A stretch of 64,000 nucleotides of DNA from Ridgeia piscesae (taxonomy: Eukaryota > Annelida > Polychaeta > Sabellida > Siboglinidae): NCBI GenBank assembly GCA_025642075.2, contig JAODUO010000182.1, positions 155,001-219,000 on the forward strand. Reading direction: 5' to 3'. Every line of letters begins with the position of its first letter. Within the stretch, counting starts at the first letter, position 1. Under the pieces are notes generated by a model. The model was not told the DNA's origin. It saw nothing but the letters and a program-made list of their open reading frames with translations, and did not search any database. This document shows, one piece after another, positions 31,246 through 63,425 of the stretch. The position numbers were made by a program, and so were the translations under genes.

Positions 31246-32260
31246 TACTATTGACGGCAATATTTTCGTTGAAATCAACTTGTGAAGTCACGCGACTGCC
31301 GCCAGTTCTGGTAGTGAATGATGGTAACATCCATGTCTTCAAGAGGTAGAGTGCCCAGTCAAGGCTCAAGCCAAGGCCTTTTGTCAAGCCTCGGCTCAGG
31401 CTCAAATATGTTTTCGTTGTGCACTTGGTGGGGCACAATTCAGTATGATGTATTAATATTAATTGATATTACAGATTATGTCATTTGTTTGTAAACAGAC
31501 GGTTGTCATCAAGAATTTTGGAATGTAGAGAGGCAGAATCAAATGATCGTATCGACGCTTAGCTTAACTTAATACAGGGCTAACAACCGCTAAGTAAGGC
31601 CAAAAGCCGTGCGGCCTAGCTGCAGCTGATGACTTACTAATTTAATTTTAATATAAAATATGTTGGTGTTAATTGTTATTGTCACCCCAGAGGAATACCT
31701 TTAGACGAATGTTGGTAATGGTAGACATGTTAAGACTTGTATGATACGTTGTCGTTGGTGTTATGCTATAACACATAACATGATAAATTCCTGCTGAATA
31801 CGTAAGTTTATGAATTCAGTGCCCCCTTTCGTGGTATTCCGTTGTTTTCTATTCTGTTGACTGTTTAGGTGTGTTTCAACCAAGTCAACGTAATTAAACA
31901 ATTTTATTTCTCAATTCTCAGAAGGCGTAGAAAACGGCACACAGTGAATCATAGGAGATAGCCGATATACAAGTTGGTTTCGACGGAAAAAGAGGATTAT
32001 GCCTATGACACGTATTATACAGAAACAGCTGTTCAGTTAAATTGGGAAAAGACAGCCACACGGACCACTTGCTGGCATTTAGTTCACGTTGCAATTATAA
32101 TACCTACATATACAATGATGCAGCCAAATGTAGATTTTTATACATAATTCTCCGAACTAAACCAACCATCTATAACTGGTTTTCGGAGGCAAATACACTC
32201 ATACATTGCATTTTGAATGCATTTTGATGGTATAATATTACAACATACAAACATACATAC

Positions 32261-32261
<1 letters not shown>

Positions 32262-32307
<46 letters not shown>
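32262..32307. repeat. (TA)n microsatellite
   Basis: TA tract of about 45 bp. Confidence 0.9.
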
Positions 32308-32312
<5 letters not shown>

Positions 32313-33394
32313 CATCAACATTTGTTAAGACAGGTGATGTGATATTCGTAAATAAAAGTAAAATCTTTAGTGAAATCGTAGGTGTGATATGTTTGAAAGT
32401 GTGTGTTTTTAAAGATATTTTATGTGCTGAAACGATGTGAAATATAAGTCTACAATACATGCAATAATGTTCTAATGATACACTCACTAAGGCTTTTACA
32501 AACATTCATTCATTAGGCCCTATGCAGGTCGGTTGGTACCTACTACCTACTGTTCCAGTGTTGTGGTTGACTGTTGTAAAGGAATTTTTTTTAAATATCC
32601 ACCCAACTCCAGGCTACTGTGATTTGAATGTTCCAAGTAAGGACAATTGTGTGATTGGTATAAAATATCTTTGAGCAATAAATACTGACATTTGACATGA
32701 GACATTTCACCCTGAAACATACAGCTATTACCACATTAACAGAACGCAATTATTGTAAATGTATAGCTATAAATATAATGTATGTAAACGTTTTGTTAAG
32801 TGTAAATAATTGTAATATAAAAGGTAAGATTCTATCTATTAGTATCCAACCGTGATTAAAATTGTCTGAGGATTAATTTGCATAACGTCATTAAATAGCA
32901 GTAATTGTAACGTAATTGTTCTGTAGCCAAACCTACATATATATGCCTGAACATTTTAAAGTTATAACCCCCCTTGAAACCCCATTTATACACAATTGTT
33001 GGAGAGAGTGGTCCTCAAACACACATATCTGGACAGAATTGTATTGTTTTTTTTTATAATAGACACCTTCCTTAGTTACCTTATCAATTTGACTCTGATT
33101 TGGAGCACACACTCTTACGAAGATCATCTGGAATAAAATTATTGTCCTGCACATCTGGTATATAATTTTGTATATTTTACGTCCCTCTCGAATCTGCTAT
33201 ACTTAAATTTTTATAAGGCAAGTGTGCTACGTATGTAGCAAATATATACCGTAGATTATCTTCAAGGAAATATTACAATAGCTGCTATGCGTGAAGTACT
33301 TACAACAATAAAATTCTGAATTATAAATCGTGAAGTCTCTTGAAGAACTCTTCTATAATATTTAAATGACACGAATTTTTGACCTGCTAAATGG

Positions 33395-33580
33395 TATGGC
33401 ATAACCAGTAATAAAGTCGCGACGCTCTTTGATGACGGATTCACACACTTTGATTATGTGCCGTGAAGTTGTAATCACTTGCTTGTCTTGTTATATAGAC
33501 AGTTTGTGATACATCCAGATCTTGCGAGACACCGAGAAAACTCAGGCCTTTTAACATGGGATAATTGCGGCACAGCAACA
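33395..33580 (-). repeat. dispersed repeat family E, right copy of an inverted pair
   Basis: Reverse-complement partner of 31036-31245; see that entry. The DNA between the copies (31.3-33.4 kb) shows no gene. Confidence 0.75.
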
Positions 33581-33799
33581 TTTTGACGAATACAAAATGC
33601 ACACAACATTGCGCTGGAAGGCCTTCCCCAGATAATTACATCATAGTACACAAGTACATAGTACACATGCAATAACGCCCCTTGCACAAACCGTAATTTG
33701 TTGTTGGTAGTGCCATAGAAAAAGAATTTTAATCCACTGATTTTTGTATCAAGGATAAGCTCACAATTCTAATATAACTTCTGCATAACCGCAACTTGA

Positions 33800-33983
33800 C
33801 CGACCAAATTTGAATTTGACTTGCTGTTCCCAGATTCGGACAAAGGCCGAACCTAGAAGTTTCTCAGTTGCCGCGCCTACTCTGTGGAGTACGCTTCATG
33901 TCAACATTAAATCAGCAGAAAACGTTACTACATTTCGCCGTCACCTGAAAACCTACATGTTTAATCGCGCCTATCTCTCCTAG
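33800..33983 (+). mobile_element. retrotransposon ORF2 C-terminal tail
   Basis: The frame reads TKAEPRSFSVAAPTLWSTL, then AENVTTFRRHLKTYMFNRAY and a stop. This matches the SFSVAAP.LWN.LP.....T...F...LKT.LF..AY ending of LINE-type ORF2 proteins. Confidence 0.82.
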
Positions 33984-34139
33984 CCTGTTTAGCCCACCCA
34001 TTCAATTGTTGAAGACTTGCATCGCCCTATACACAAGGAGGGTGCTAAACCCACTGTGTTGCGCCACTAAACTCAGATTCTTATGACATTGGCGTCATGG
34101 AAGTTACTTCCTTGTGATTATTATTATTAAGTAACGGCC

Positions 34140-34470
34140 CAACATTTTATAGGAGCTTTGCGCGGTGGCCGTGACGCTCGCCGCCCCGTCCGCACATCCA
34201 CCCCTTTGACACTCGTGACGTAGTCTATCCGACGCCATGTATGACTTTCTACAAAAGGTGACTGCGAGGCCGTCGCGTGGCCAACACAACGTGGAAATCC
34301 CGACACGCGGGAATTTCCTACTCGCCTACCTTCTCGCTCACCGACCGACGGACCACGAGATCAAACATGTAAGAAACCGTCGTTTTTACATTCACTCCTT
34401 ACTCCAGCAAGAAAACCCATGCCGCTTCGGTCGTCTAGTTTTGAAGTACCTTTTGTCACTAGTGTAAACA
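34140..34470. other. CpG-rich island without an assigned gene
   Basis: Locally rich in CG dinucleotides with a TGACGTAG site. A plus-strand frame from 34237 (MYDFLQKVTARPSRG...) is open for 76 codons but is not recognised. Confidence 0.35.
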
Positions 34471-34784
34471 TTGGGACTTTGGCTTTTCTGTAGCTGCACA
34501 TAATCTTTTGAATATACTTCATTCTACTGTTAAACCAGATACAATTTAATATAACTCAAATTTGCAGTCATTTAAAAACTTGTTTATTACCTTACCTGTC
34601 GATCGCCATCAATCAATCTGACGATAACTGGAATATTAAATGTTACTCTGTGGTGGATTAACCTTTCTGTCCGGATGCTCCTCTGATCTTGTTTATGAAG
34701 GGTTTAGGCGCTACAGAAGCTATTTTATTGTATGTTTTTATTACAGCAGACTGACGTCCGGTCCGATCCGTGACAGGGTCTATA

Positions 34785-34872
34785 ATACCAGAGGCCCTGG
34801 GCGCGGCTAACCACGAGAGGCCGGGCCCGGCAAACCGCCAGAGGCCGGGCCCGGCAAACCGCCAGAGGCCCT
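34785..34872. repeat. GC-rich 25-bp tandem repeat, 3-4 copies
   Basis: Unit GAGGCCGGGCCCGGCAAACC plus GCCA, imperfect. Confidence 0.75.
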
Positions 34873-35362
34873 GTCAACGTTGATGTAGAACATCCCGCCG
34901 ACCACGGGTACAGTGATAACAACCGGTAAGTGATATGCTGCTACGACTTAATGTGTTCAGATCTCCCGTGTTTGTGAATGACCCAGAGTCTAATCATACT
35001 GATGTTTATCATTACTGATAGTAAATTATTGTTTTGAGTCGAGGGTTTAATTGTGAAAGTTGTCCGCCTAAATATGAACTGGTACAAAATGTTATGTCAT
35101 CATTCTGACCGCGTGATTATCAATCATTAGTTCGTGGTCACACCAAATTACAAGAATAATGCCAGTCGATCTAACAGCGATCAAATTTAATGTAAAATTT
35201 ATGTTATATGTATAATTGTAACACTATAATCCTACGGTTATTATGTTTGTTTGTCAGAAATGTGTCGGCTTCTACACGGGCCTAGGTAGGTCGAGACATG
35301 TGCGGCAGCCGACGGCCCGACACCAGTGACGCGTGGTGCAATGGACCGATGCACGGCATCAT

Positions 35363-35460
35363 ATCTGGGCGGGTGCAGTTATGGCGGAGCCACCGGCTCG
35401 TTGTTCGGTGGCTCAGATACCTACACGTACTATTAGCTGGACCGGACTGCCCGCCCAGAT
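35363..35460. repeat. nested hairpin, GC-rich
   Basis: The outer arms (ATCTGGGCGGG and CCCGCCCAGAT) enclose a second stem, GAGCCACCG...CGGTGGCTC, at 35388-35414. Confidence 0.75.
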
Positions 35461-35476
35461 CTGGGAACTATGTTTA

Positions 35477-35479
<3 letters not shown>

Positions 35480-35538
<59 letters not shown>

Positions 35539-35566
35539 ATGTAAATAATACATGTAAATAATGCAC

Positions 35567-35616
<50 letters not shown>

Positions 35617-35636
35617 GTGCATTATTTACATGCGCG
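35480..35636. repeat. (TA)n foldback
   Basis: Arms ATGTAAATAATGCACATGTA and its reverse complement flank a TA tract; a second TA run is at 35480-35535. Confidence 0.8.
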
Positions 35637-35801
35637 TTATTATACATTTACATAATTCACATTATATAAATCATTAATGATACTCTACCGTGTTATGTTA
35701 ATAAAATAATTACTTTATTTGTACACATTCGTATGTGATTTCCGAATGAAATATTCACATAGTGTGTGCGTGCCTGCGTGCGTGTGTGTGTATGAGGAAT
35801 A

Positions 35802-35846
35802 CTTGGGTGTTATGTTCTATTCATTCTAAGTGAGTTGGGTTTGAAT

Positions 35847-35900
<54 letters not shown>

Positions 35901-35945
35901 TTCAAACCCATCTCGCTTAGAATGAATGCAGACATAACACCCAAG
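35802..35945. repeat. foldback element with (TA)n centre
   Basis: Arms of about 50 bp (CTTGGGTGTTATGT, CATTCTAAG, GGGTTTGAATTATAT) face their reverse complements across a TA tract. Confidence 0.85.
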
Positions 35946-36434
35946 TTAACCAATCTAGCTGGCAGTTCTGCAAAGTCATTAACAGAAGGCGTTAAACTTA
36001 GAAAATAAGAGAGAAACAACACAATATTGAAGAGACGAACCCATAGCCCCTACATAATATCCACCTATAGACGGCCATTACATTCGTCACGCTACATCTC
36101 CCAAACCATACTGACAAAGACCATGACAAATACCAATATGCAATCACTTTCTCTAATGAAACAATAATTACACTTTCCTTGATGATGAGGCATTGGCGTT
36201 CAACTACTAACTTCACAACATGGAACTTTCCTGCTTATTACAATTTGTAAATTCACTATAGAAAATTTCAGTTACCCAGTGGAAAATCGACTAGATAAAT
36301 AGATAGGTAGACGCATATCACGTAAACTTAAAGGAAATGTGCTCAGCTCGTGTGTTACTCAGCATTAATGAATGCACTAGAGACGATGGCACTAACAGAG
36401 ATACAACAGGAGACAGTCAAGGTGTGAGAAAACA

Positions 36435-36765
36435 ACCTGGTAAGAAGTATTGTGGGAGCGATAAGAGAACAGTGGATGGACTGAGAGTGTAGGTTGGAAT
36501 GAAGGAGTCTTTAAAAAAATTGGTGAGGAGTAGGTTGACATGGGCTGGTCATGTGGAAAGAATTGGAGATGAAAAACTGGCAAAGAGAGCAGATCGATGC
36601 CCAGAAAGTGGAGAGGAAAATGAGGCAAGGAAGACCGAAATTGCGACGAGGGATTGCATTGGAAGAAACCTAGAAAGAGTGGGAGAAGAATGGAGAAAAA
36701 GAGCAGTAGATAGAAGGTATTGGAGACTGCTGATACAGAACGTAGTGGGACAAAAGTGAGAGGAA
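36435..36765 (+). mobile_element. non-LTR retrotransposon ORF2 C-terminal fragment (family 1)
   Basis: The frame reads KESLKKLVRSRLTWAGHVER, IGDEKLAKRAD, then RNLERVGEEWRKRAVDRRYW and RLLIQNVV. It is the same family as the minus-strand copy at 8940-9290 and is likewise truncated. Confidence 0.82.
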
Positions 36766-36867
36766 GAAAAAAGATGAAACGAAAATCATCGGCACCCCCT
36801 GATGACTGGGTTGCCAAGAAAAGAAGAAACAAATGCAGTGAATAATTAATAACCATTATGCACATTG

Positions 36868-37062
36868 AAATCGTTGACATTTTCGTTTGCCTGTCACCTC
36901 TTGGGCTGCAGTCAGCGCCAGAAGTGGAAAATTCCTAACTTAATCTTATTTGCATGATGACAATTTTTTTTGCAAAAGGGATGGACTGGGAAAGAAAGTC
37001 TTACACAGGCATCCTTGTGCCCTCTATACTTTGTGACTCTATGAATCAGGCAGCCATGGTTG
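36868..37062 (-). repeat. dispersed repeat family C, copy 2
   Basis: Reverse-complement match to 18215-18415. Confidence 0.65.
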
Positions 37063-37261
37063 TAAGTATAGCTACGATAGTCGATGTTGTTAAAGTAAGC
37101 ATTACAACGGCATTAACAAATTCATTTCGCTTTTCGTTATATTATATAGACTATCTATTGTCCAAATGAATAATGTAAGAGTTAGTGTTTCGGTGAGTAC
37201 AAAAACACAAGTTATGAATATTATGGTAAACATATTTTAACTCTATTTAAATTGCAGCACT

Positions 37262-37494
37262 TGCTTCCATTGAAAATGTACACTTAGTCAACATGTACAT
37301 TCATTGAAAGTGTACGCTTAGTCAACATGTACATTCATTGAAAGTGTACACTTAGTCAACACGTGCATTCATTGAAAGTGTACACTTAGTCAACATGTAC
37401 ATTCATTGAAAGTGTACACTTAGTCAACATATACATTCATTGAAAGTGTACACTTAGTCAACATGCACATTCATTGAAAGTGTACATTTAGTTG
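37262..37494. repeat. 34-bp minisatellite, about 7 copies
   Basis: Unit CATTGAAAGTGTACACTTAG plus TCAACATGTACATT; the copies differ by only a few bases. Confidence 0.94.
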
Positions 37495-39350
37495 TTGAAA
37501 TGACAACTGCATAATTCATTCCATAATATCGCGTGTATTACAATAATGGAATACATAATTATATCTATTCAATATAATATGTTGTGATGCTATTTAAGGT
37601 ACATTATGACTTTACAGACACATTGATAATGGCTTCATGATTCGATTAGAAGCTAACAGATACATGTACTTTAATTGAACATATTTCCTGCGATCGGCAT
37701 TGCCTCAGCATTTACTGGTGAAGACACGATGTCGCAACCCACTGGGTCACGGTGCAAGGCTGTCGATGGTTCCGAACAAACGACAAGGCTTCAGCCACGT
37801 AATTCCACATTTGCTCACGTTGTAGCCACGTTTCGCAACGTAGCTTAAAAATAACAACTAAATCATGCAACAAAAAATGGGGCTTGCCAGTATGTTGGTA
37901 TTATAATTAGGTATAGGCCTACTATTCATGGAAAAAGAATGTAAAAAATGTGTTAGTTAATGGTAGATGCTATATAAAACATGACAGAGTAATTTATTTA
38001 ATTATGTAAGTGCATTTTAATATTCCCGTTTTCTGGCACACATGTAGCAACATATTAAATTGTTTAAACATTTATTGATGTCTTTTATGCAGTCGAATGA
38101 TTTATTTGTGAACTGCAGTTCTATAAAGTAATACCTGCAAAAGTCATAACCCAGATAAAGTTTTTAGCTCCAAGGGGGTATAAAAGTCAGATTATATAAA
38201 ACACAGAACAGCGAAAAAATATTGTTTGTGTAAAAAGGCAACACCTTCTGACGGTCCAAATTCAATGACTTGAGTGTGCAAGGCCAAAGGTGGACTGACA
38301 TTGAAGTTCAGCCTCCTTAGGGCAGATTTATGGAGTGGGTACTTTGCGACATAAAAATGTCCCTTTAAGACCTTATCTCTTAACTGGAAGCCAGAATAAT
38401 CGAGGCTACCTTCAGCTCAAATATTGTCTCTTTTCTAACCTTCCCATCTCCATTTATTTCTTGACATTGTAAGATAAGTAACTTGGTGTTCGGAAATAAT
38501 GATAAGATGGTTTGAAACAAGGCAACAACGAGTACATCATATGGCATATCATAAGAAATCAGTCGTAAGATTTAGGAATAAGAATAAGTGTTTATTATAA
38601 TTATCAAATTTCAATACGGTATAAAACAGTAATATAACAAATTTACACAAACCTTGATTATGGTTGAAACAGAACATGACTGTTTCTGGAGTTTTTATGT
38701 ACAACAAATATTACAACCAGTCATTTAAACTGTCTGCATTGTTAACGATAACACTTGAAGGTCTTGTATTTGTTCACAGCATGATCTATCAAGCTATTTA
38801 TACAACGATATAGCAAACTGACCCAAGGGTCAATAAAACACCTAACAATGTTGTAAATACAAAGGTTAAATACAATCAACAAGCTACCTAAATACCACTA
38901 GCTATGTAGCTAAATTCTACCCAAGTTATCAATACTGCTTACAAGTTCCTCGTGTACACAGCATAATGAAGTGGTACAAACCATTGATATACATTAAAAA
39001 TCTACATGAACTGGTGGTATAACTATTATTACTAACCAAACATTTTGAAACTCGAAGGCAAGATAATATACACATGTCCAAGTTGCAGAGGTTGTGAAGG
39101 AATTTTAATTATCCAAAACTTCATCTGTAACATTTATAATTTATTGGGGCACCCACCTAAAACATTGTTACGGAGCCAAATAAGTCATTATAATAAAATT
39201 ATAGAAACTATTCCATAAGCACATTGGTATCTTATAAATTTCATGTGTTCCCGTAAATTCAGCAGTCAAAATTCTGTAAACGCCCTACGATTGCATCAGC
39301 ATTAAAATATGATAACTTGTAACTAGTGAGAATGTACAAGGATTACCTTA
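37495..39350. other. no gene recognised
   Basis: AT-rich sequence without a supported coding frame. Confidence 0.45.
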
Positions 39351-39518
39351 CAACAGCATGGAGGCCAAGTGTGAAAAACAACAGCATGGAGGCCAAGTGT
39401 GAAAAACAACAGCATGGAGGCCAAGTGTGAAAAACAACAGCATGGAGGCCAAGTGTGAAAAACAACAGCATGGAGGCCAAGTATGAAAAACAACAGCATG
39501 GAGGCCAAGTGTGAAAAG
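39351..39518. repeat. 28-bp minisatellite, 6 copies
   Basis: Unit CAACAGCATGGAGGCCAAGT plus GTGAAAAA, almost invariant. Confidence 0.95.
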
Positions 39519-39744
39519 CAACGACATCTGCTGAAATGGTGAATAGTGACCACAGCCCAGGTCACTGCAGCATGGCCAAATCAGCTCTCAGCAGTTAGTT
39601 CTTACTGGAGTCAAGAGTGCTATAATTTAATCTCACAAAAAAAACCTGTTATAACGCAGCTGTTTCTAAAATTATATACAGTTTCATAATAACAATGTTA
39701 AGTGAGGTCGTATTTTGCATATGTATAGCAATCTCCACATTTCA

Positions 39745-39807
39745 TCACGCAGTTCTTCGGACTGTGGCAGTTCTAAACGTCTTATGTTGCTTCACCAGTG
39801 CTGCCAC
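39745..39807 (-). CDS. TERF2IP: candidate last exon of the RAP1 homologue (weak)
   Basis: After acceptor TTTGTTGGCAG the frame reads VAALVKQHKTFRTATVRRTA and then TGA. This resembles the short basic C-terminal helix of vertebrate RAP1. It is phase 0, whereas the preceding supported exon ends in phase 1, so a further exon between them would be required and was not found. Confidence 0.22.
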   Translation of the reverse strand: MAALVKQHKTFRTATVRRTA

Positions 39808-40278
39808 CTGCCAACAAAGTATGTGTTATTCAAGCGTACTTGCTAGGTGGCGTGCCAGTTTATTCTGTCACAGTTTTAGGACACAAGAACTTGTAGTCGG
39901 GTAATATGAACGAAACTGTGTCGGGGTGGGTGCTGCTGGTTACATCAGTGTCAGCTAGCAGTACTCTTGGCAGATCGCTTTGCAAAATTCAGAACTCAGC
40001 CAATGAGATCACCCACCAGATCTCTGGTTCCCGCCAGGTCAGGTGAACATAATATATACCTATTTCAGCCAACCATAGCTCTTGTTACATGCAATCTTTA
40101 CAATGCATACAGGTCATTATATTGTGATTCCCAGCAGTCATTTATCTGTCTTCAAATTAGGGCAGGTGGTCACGTTGTTTCCACGGCTGGCGAAGTCATT
40201 TATTAGTTTCGCTTAGTTAACTAAAACACTGTCAACTGACTGATACATGGGTCATAAAATAGATGAATATCTGCAGCA

Positions 40279-40580
40279 TGGCCTTATGCAGGATAACATT
40301 TTTGCCAGTCACAAATTTTTTGGTGAACCCATGGATGTCAACTCATATACATACAACCAGCTGAGCAACTTGAAATGTGTTTTATGACCTGAAAGTAACT
40401 ACAAACACACGTGACAACCATTTACCCCTCATTTTTAAGGCATAACTGACAATATCTGATTTTTTTATTTTTAAGATCTTTTTTGCTCCTTCATTTTTTT
40501 ACCAATCCACTTATATTTGTCCACAAAGGGTTTCACCCATCCAAATGACGGGTGGGCAGGTCTCTGCATAAAGCTATGAT
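40279..40580 (-). mobile_element. MITE-like element M copy
   Basis: It begins CCTTATGCAGGATAAC and ends TCTGCATAAAGCTATG, with internal matches to 58592-58844 (ACAAACACACGTGAC, TTTTTTGCTCCTTCA, AAATGACGGGTGG). Confidence 0.75.
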
Positions 40581-40794
40581 CTGCAGACATACCCGGGATG
40601 TTCTGACGTCCTGAATAACATTCTTCTCTCATAAAGAACCATTAACGAAATAAACATTAGTGTTCTTTTCTTTTATTCTGAGGGCTATAGATGACACCCT
40701 GAAAGTTTGGCACTCTTGATAAAAAAAAACAACCTTCACATATGTTAGCTCGATTATAGTTGGATACCGTAGAATATGATGGTGATAAACCTAC

Positions 40795-59774
<18,980 letters not shown>

Positions 59775-59872
59775 ACTAAAAGGCGGGCCACAATTGGCAG
59801 ACCGCGCGGAAACGGCAGACCAGATTCACCACATTCACAAAGATGCAACCGATCGGTACGCTCTATGTTTAC
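59775..59872 (-). promoter_or_regulatory. RAP1 immediate upstream region, inverted-duplicated copy 1
   Basis: CG-rich DNA directly upstream of the RAP1 start. It matches the reverse complement of 61686-61793 over about 100 bp, with a few substitutions and one 9-bp insertion. Confidence 0.55.
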
Positions 59873-60135
59873 GTGGGGGCCCTTTACGTGCGTTGTTCTA
59901 GTTGGCGCCTTATAGTTGCTGTTTTTACGGTGTTCTTGTGATGTTGAGATGTCTTTCAATAATAACATACGTGTAATAAGCAAATTTAACTACAGTACTA
60001 TAAGTTAGCATATAATTATGTACAATGTTTGAAAGGCGAAATAACAATTCTTGGATTTGTTGTTTGTTTGTTTTTATTTTCACCAACACAGTCAGTATTA
60101 TTAGTATTACTATTTCATTTCAACAATGACATCTC

Positions 60136-60331
<196 letters not shown>

Positions 60332-60579
60332 CAATGTATATACCATCATGTACTGCATATATAACATTTATATAATACATCTTAACATGCATATGACTGT
60401 ATATGGCCTACATTCATATTTTTATGTTATTAAATTTATTTAAATATGTTGTATTTTATTAAACTTTTATTAATATTTTTTATGTTATTAAATGCTTTAT
60501 TTATATAGTTATTAGTCATACTTTAGTTTTTTATGGATGTAATGTTCCGGAATTAAGTTATTTAATTGAATTGAAATTG

Positions 60580-60606
60580 AATTCAGATGTCCTCACCAAA
60601 TGCCAT

Positions 60607-60668
<62 letters not shown>

Positions 60669-61147
60669 TTGTACGACATCTGAATGTTGATGGACACATT
60701 CCACAAGTGTACGTTAATTGTAGGTCTAGTTATTACTATCACTGAGACGAATTAGTACTTATGCTACTTATTACAATTACACTCGTTTTATCACCCCCAT
60801 TAAAAGTATAACACTGATATGACTTATATGTATATTAATTTAAAAAAATTATATATATGTATATATATATATATATATATATTTAAAAAAAAATTAAATT
60901 AATATACATATAAGTAAAAAATTATAAATATATATATATATATATATATTTATAATTTTTTTAAATTAATATACATATAAGTCATATCAGTGTTATACTT
61001 TTAATGGAGGTGATAAAACGAGTGTAATTGTAATAAGTAGCATAAGTACTAATTCGTCTCAGTGATAGTAATAACTAGACCTACAATTAACGTACACTTG
61101 TGAAGAGATGATGTCCATCAACATTCAGATGTCGTCACCAAATGCCG
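60580..61147. mobile_element. nested foldback / MITE-like inverted repeats
   Basis: An inner palindrome at 60580-60686 (ATTCAGATGTCCTCACCAAA, a TA tract and the complement) overlaps a larger one at 60663-61147. The larger arms, about 220 bp, are nearly exact complements around an AT-rich centre. The terminal motif around CATTCAGATGTCGTCACC occurs three times. Confidence 0.9.
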
Positions 61148-61685
61148 GCATCCAATAACAAGTGTATAATGTCCTATAAAAACATGTACCGTTAGGCGAG
61201 TTGTTACATCAAAAGACAGCTAGCCTCAGATATAACGTCCATGATCTTAGTGAAGTACATTCTATTAAATAGCCCTCAATAACACGAACTACTCACCCAC
61301 CCACTAACGAATATGCAGCTATCAGTGCAATCCGAGATCAATCCACATAAGTATTATATGCACTTTCACAGTAGATCAAAGAACATCAAAAGATGACTGG
61401 AGTCTCAGAATTCCTCACCTTATGAACACATGTACCCTTAGGCGAGTCATTACATCAAACGAATTAAATAAACCGATAGTCTGCAGCTGCCGTCTATCAT
61501 CTATGACTATGTGGGACTTTTGTTTTTGACTGAGCGAATACTCGTAGAGTTAATTAGTAAGGCCTAACATTTTAATTTATTTCTAGGATTTTATAAATAC
61601 AAGTAATACCATTCGGTATTACATTTAGAATTGTTAGTACAACACAATAATAAGTCTCCAATATTTACGATCGGACGCGCAAACA
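61148..61685. other. no gene recognised
   Basis: Non-repetitive DNA between the foldback and the inverted copy of the RAP1 upstream region. Confidence 0.45.
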
Positions 61686-61793
61686 ACAACAAAGCTCGTA
61701 AACATGGAGCGTACCGATCGGTGGCATCTTTGTGAATGTGGTCTGCCGTTTCCGCGCGGTCTGCCAATTGTGGCCCGCCTTTTAGTATGCCCC
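61686..61793 (+). repeat. inverted duplicate of the RAP1 upstream region, copy 2
   Basis: In plus orientation it reads ATGGAGCGTACCGATCGG and onward, giving a short open frame MERTDRWHLCECGLPFPRGL ending at TAA near 61820. The RAP1-side copy has the same frame with a 3-codon insertion. Confidence 0.75.
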
Positions 61794-62189
61794 GTTGATT
61801 ATCTTTTGCGCACTTGTTAATTTTTCGATTAACCAGACTCCGGCAGGTGGCACCACCTTTTAGTTCTAACTATCTTTTCGCCGACCGAGAGTCGGTTAAT
61901 TAAACGAGACTACTGGGCAGTGCCCATGTGTCGTACGGACCAACAAACAACACTGACGCGTGAAGAGAAAGGTCTGCGCAGCGTAGGATTTGTAAAAAGT
62001 ACAGCAAGGGAGAGTCGGAGCGATAAGACGGCCTGATTCAGAGACAGTTACATGCGGCGTATTTCACCAGACCTGTTTAGTTTCAGAAATGTTAAAACTG
62101 GAGATTTGTGCGTCAAAATCGAACATCACCACCACCAGTCTTATCTGCAAAACAGCTCACACACAACAAATTACCAGCACTACCTGCAG

Positions 62190-62420
62190 CCCACACATAT
62201 GCAGCTCATGGTGTGCCGTCACATAATTCCATGTGGCAATTTTTTTGCTGTATGGCGAATGGCGTCGCGGCAACACTGAAATGCGAGTTGCACACACGGC
62301 AAAAAGCATGCGACACTCCTCTGTTGCTACGGCTGATCCAGATCGGCAACCCACGCCTGTATAAACTTCGATGCATATTTCTTCTTCGAACGTGTAGGCA
62401 AAGCTGGCTTCGTACACGAT
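62190..62420 (-). pseudogene. decayed zinc-finger (BED/TTF-like) fragment
   Basis: Minus-strand frames contain RSKKKYASKFIQAWVADLD and, in a shifted frame, GVSHAFCRVCNSHFSV. Together they resemble the K.KY...W......AFC..C...FSV motif of transposon-associated zinc fingers. Stops and shifts make it non-functional. CpG content is high. Confidence 0.4.
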
Positions 62421-63425
62421 CCGCTAGAGCCATATCAATTTGCGTAGTGGTTTCATATGACCGTAGGCCTGCTTATATAGGTCAAACTGATTAGAAACGA
62501 GTCTGATTCATTGTTTCGTGATGACATGATAGATTCCATCCAATTAATATGCCTGTTGCTCACTTCCGTTGTATCGGGAAAATAAATATGGAACAACACA
62601 CATAGTTACCTAAATAAGTTTCCAATTCGAAACGTTTCGATTATCACGAGAATCGCGGAAGTAAAATTTTTACAAAAAATCTGAGATTAGGAAGATGTTT
62701 TTTTAAAAACTTGAGCTGGAATGATAAACTGGAGATTTTGTAATACACGCGGGAGAACGGGAGATGGGTGCCAAAAGGGAAGGGTCCCGCCAAATGCGGG
62801 AGACTTAACAGGTCGTATTAAATATAATATAAAAATACAGAAAAATGGAGTCACTGTATATCTACATTAGATACAAAGTGAAACATTAAGATTAGAACAA
62901 GTGATAATTGGGAGTGGAATGTGATAGTGGAATTTCCTGGTCAATGTGTTGTTATTTAACTTATTGTTATTAATTTGGCTATAATGTTTCGTTACTAAAA
63001 CAATGATTTCTTACATGATTATCAAATGAAATTACCAAAAATGAGTACATGTTTATAATCATGTAGAAAAGCGTTTCAAAGTTGTCTAAATGCTAATCAG
63101 TTAATGCAAGCACTATATTCATTGTAGGAATGAAATCACGATTGAAGTTATCTGCTCTTGCGTGGAACTAACGGCAACGTTCTGTCCCATGCATACCTGT
63201 TAACACAGATGTCATCTTCGAGAAACAATGATTAAACTGGAGGTTGCGCAAAAGAGCACAAGTCCGACATAACCGTTTACCCATGCTGATGAGCCACAAA
63301 ATCCATGTGGTGCTGGGAAAAGTTACACTGCCACTAATCACTGTACCAACAGGGGTTGCTTGATCCGGGCAAATGTGCCAAAACCGAGCAAGGAAGATGT
63401 ACGGGCTGCACGGCTCAATCGTTTT
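62421..63425. other. no gene recognised
   Basis: AT-rich in 62500-63120. A minus-strand frame at 63168-63431 (MYKTIEPCSPYIFLARFWHI...) is open but not recognised. Confidence 0.4.
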
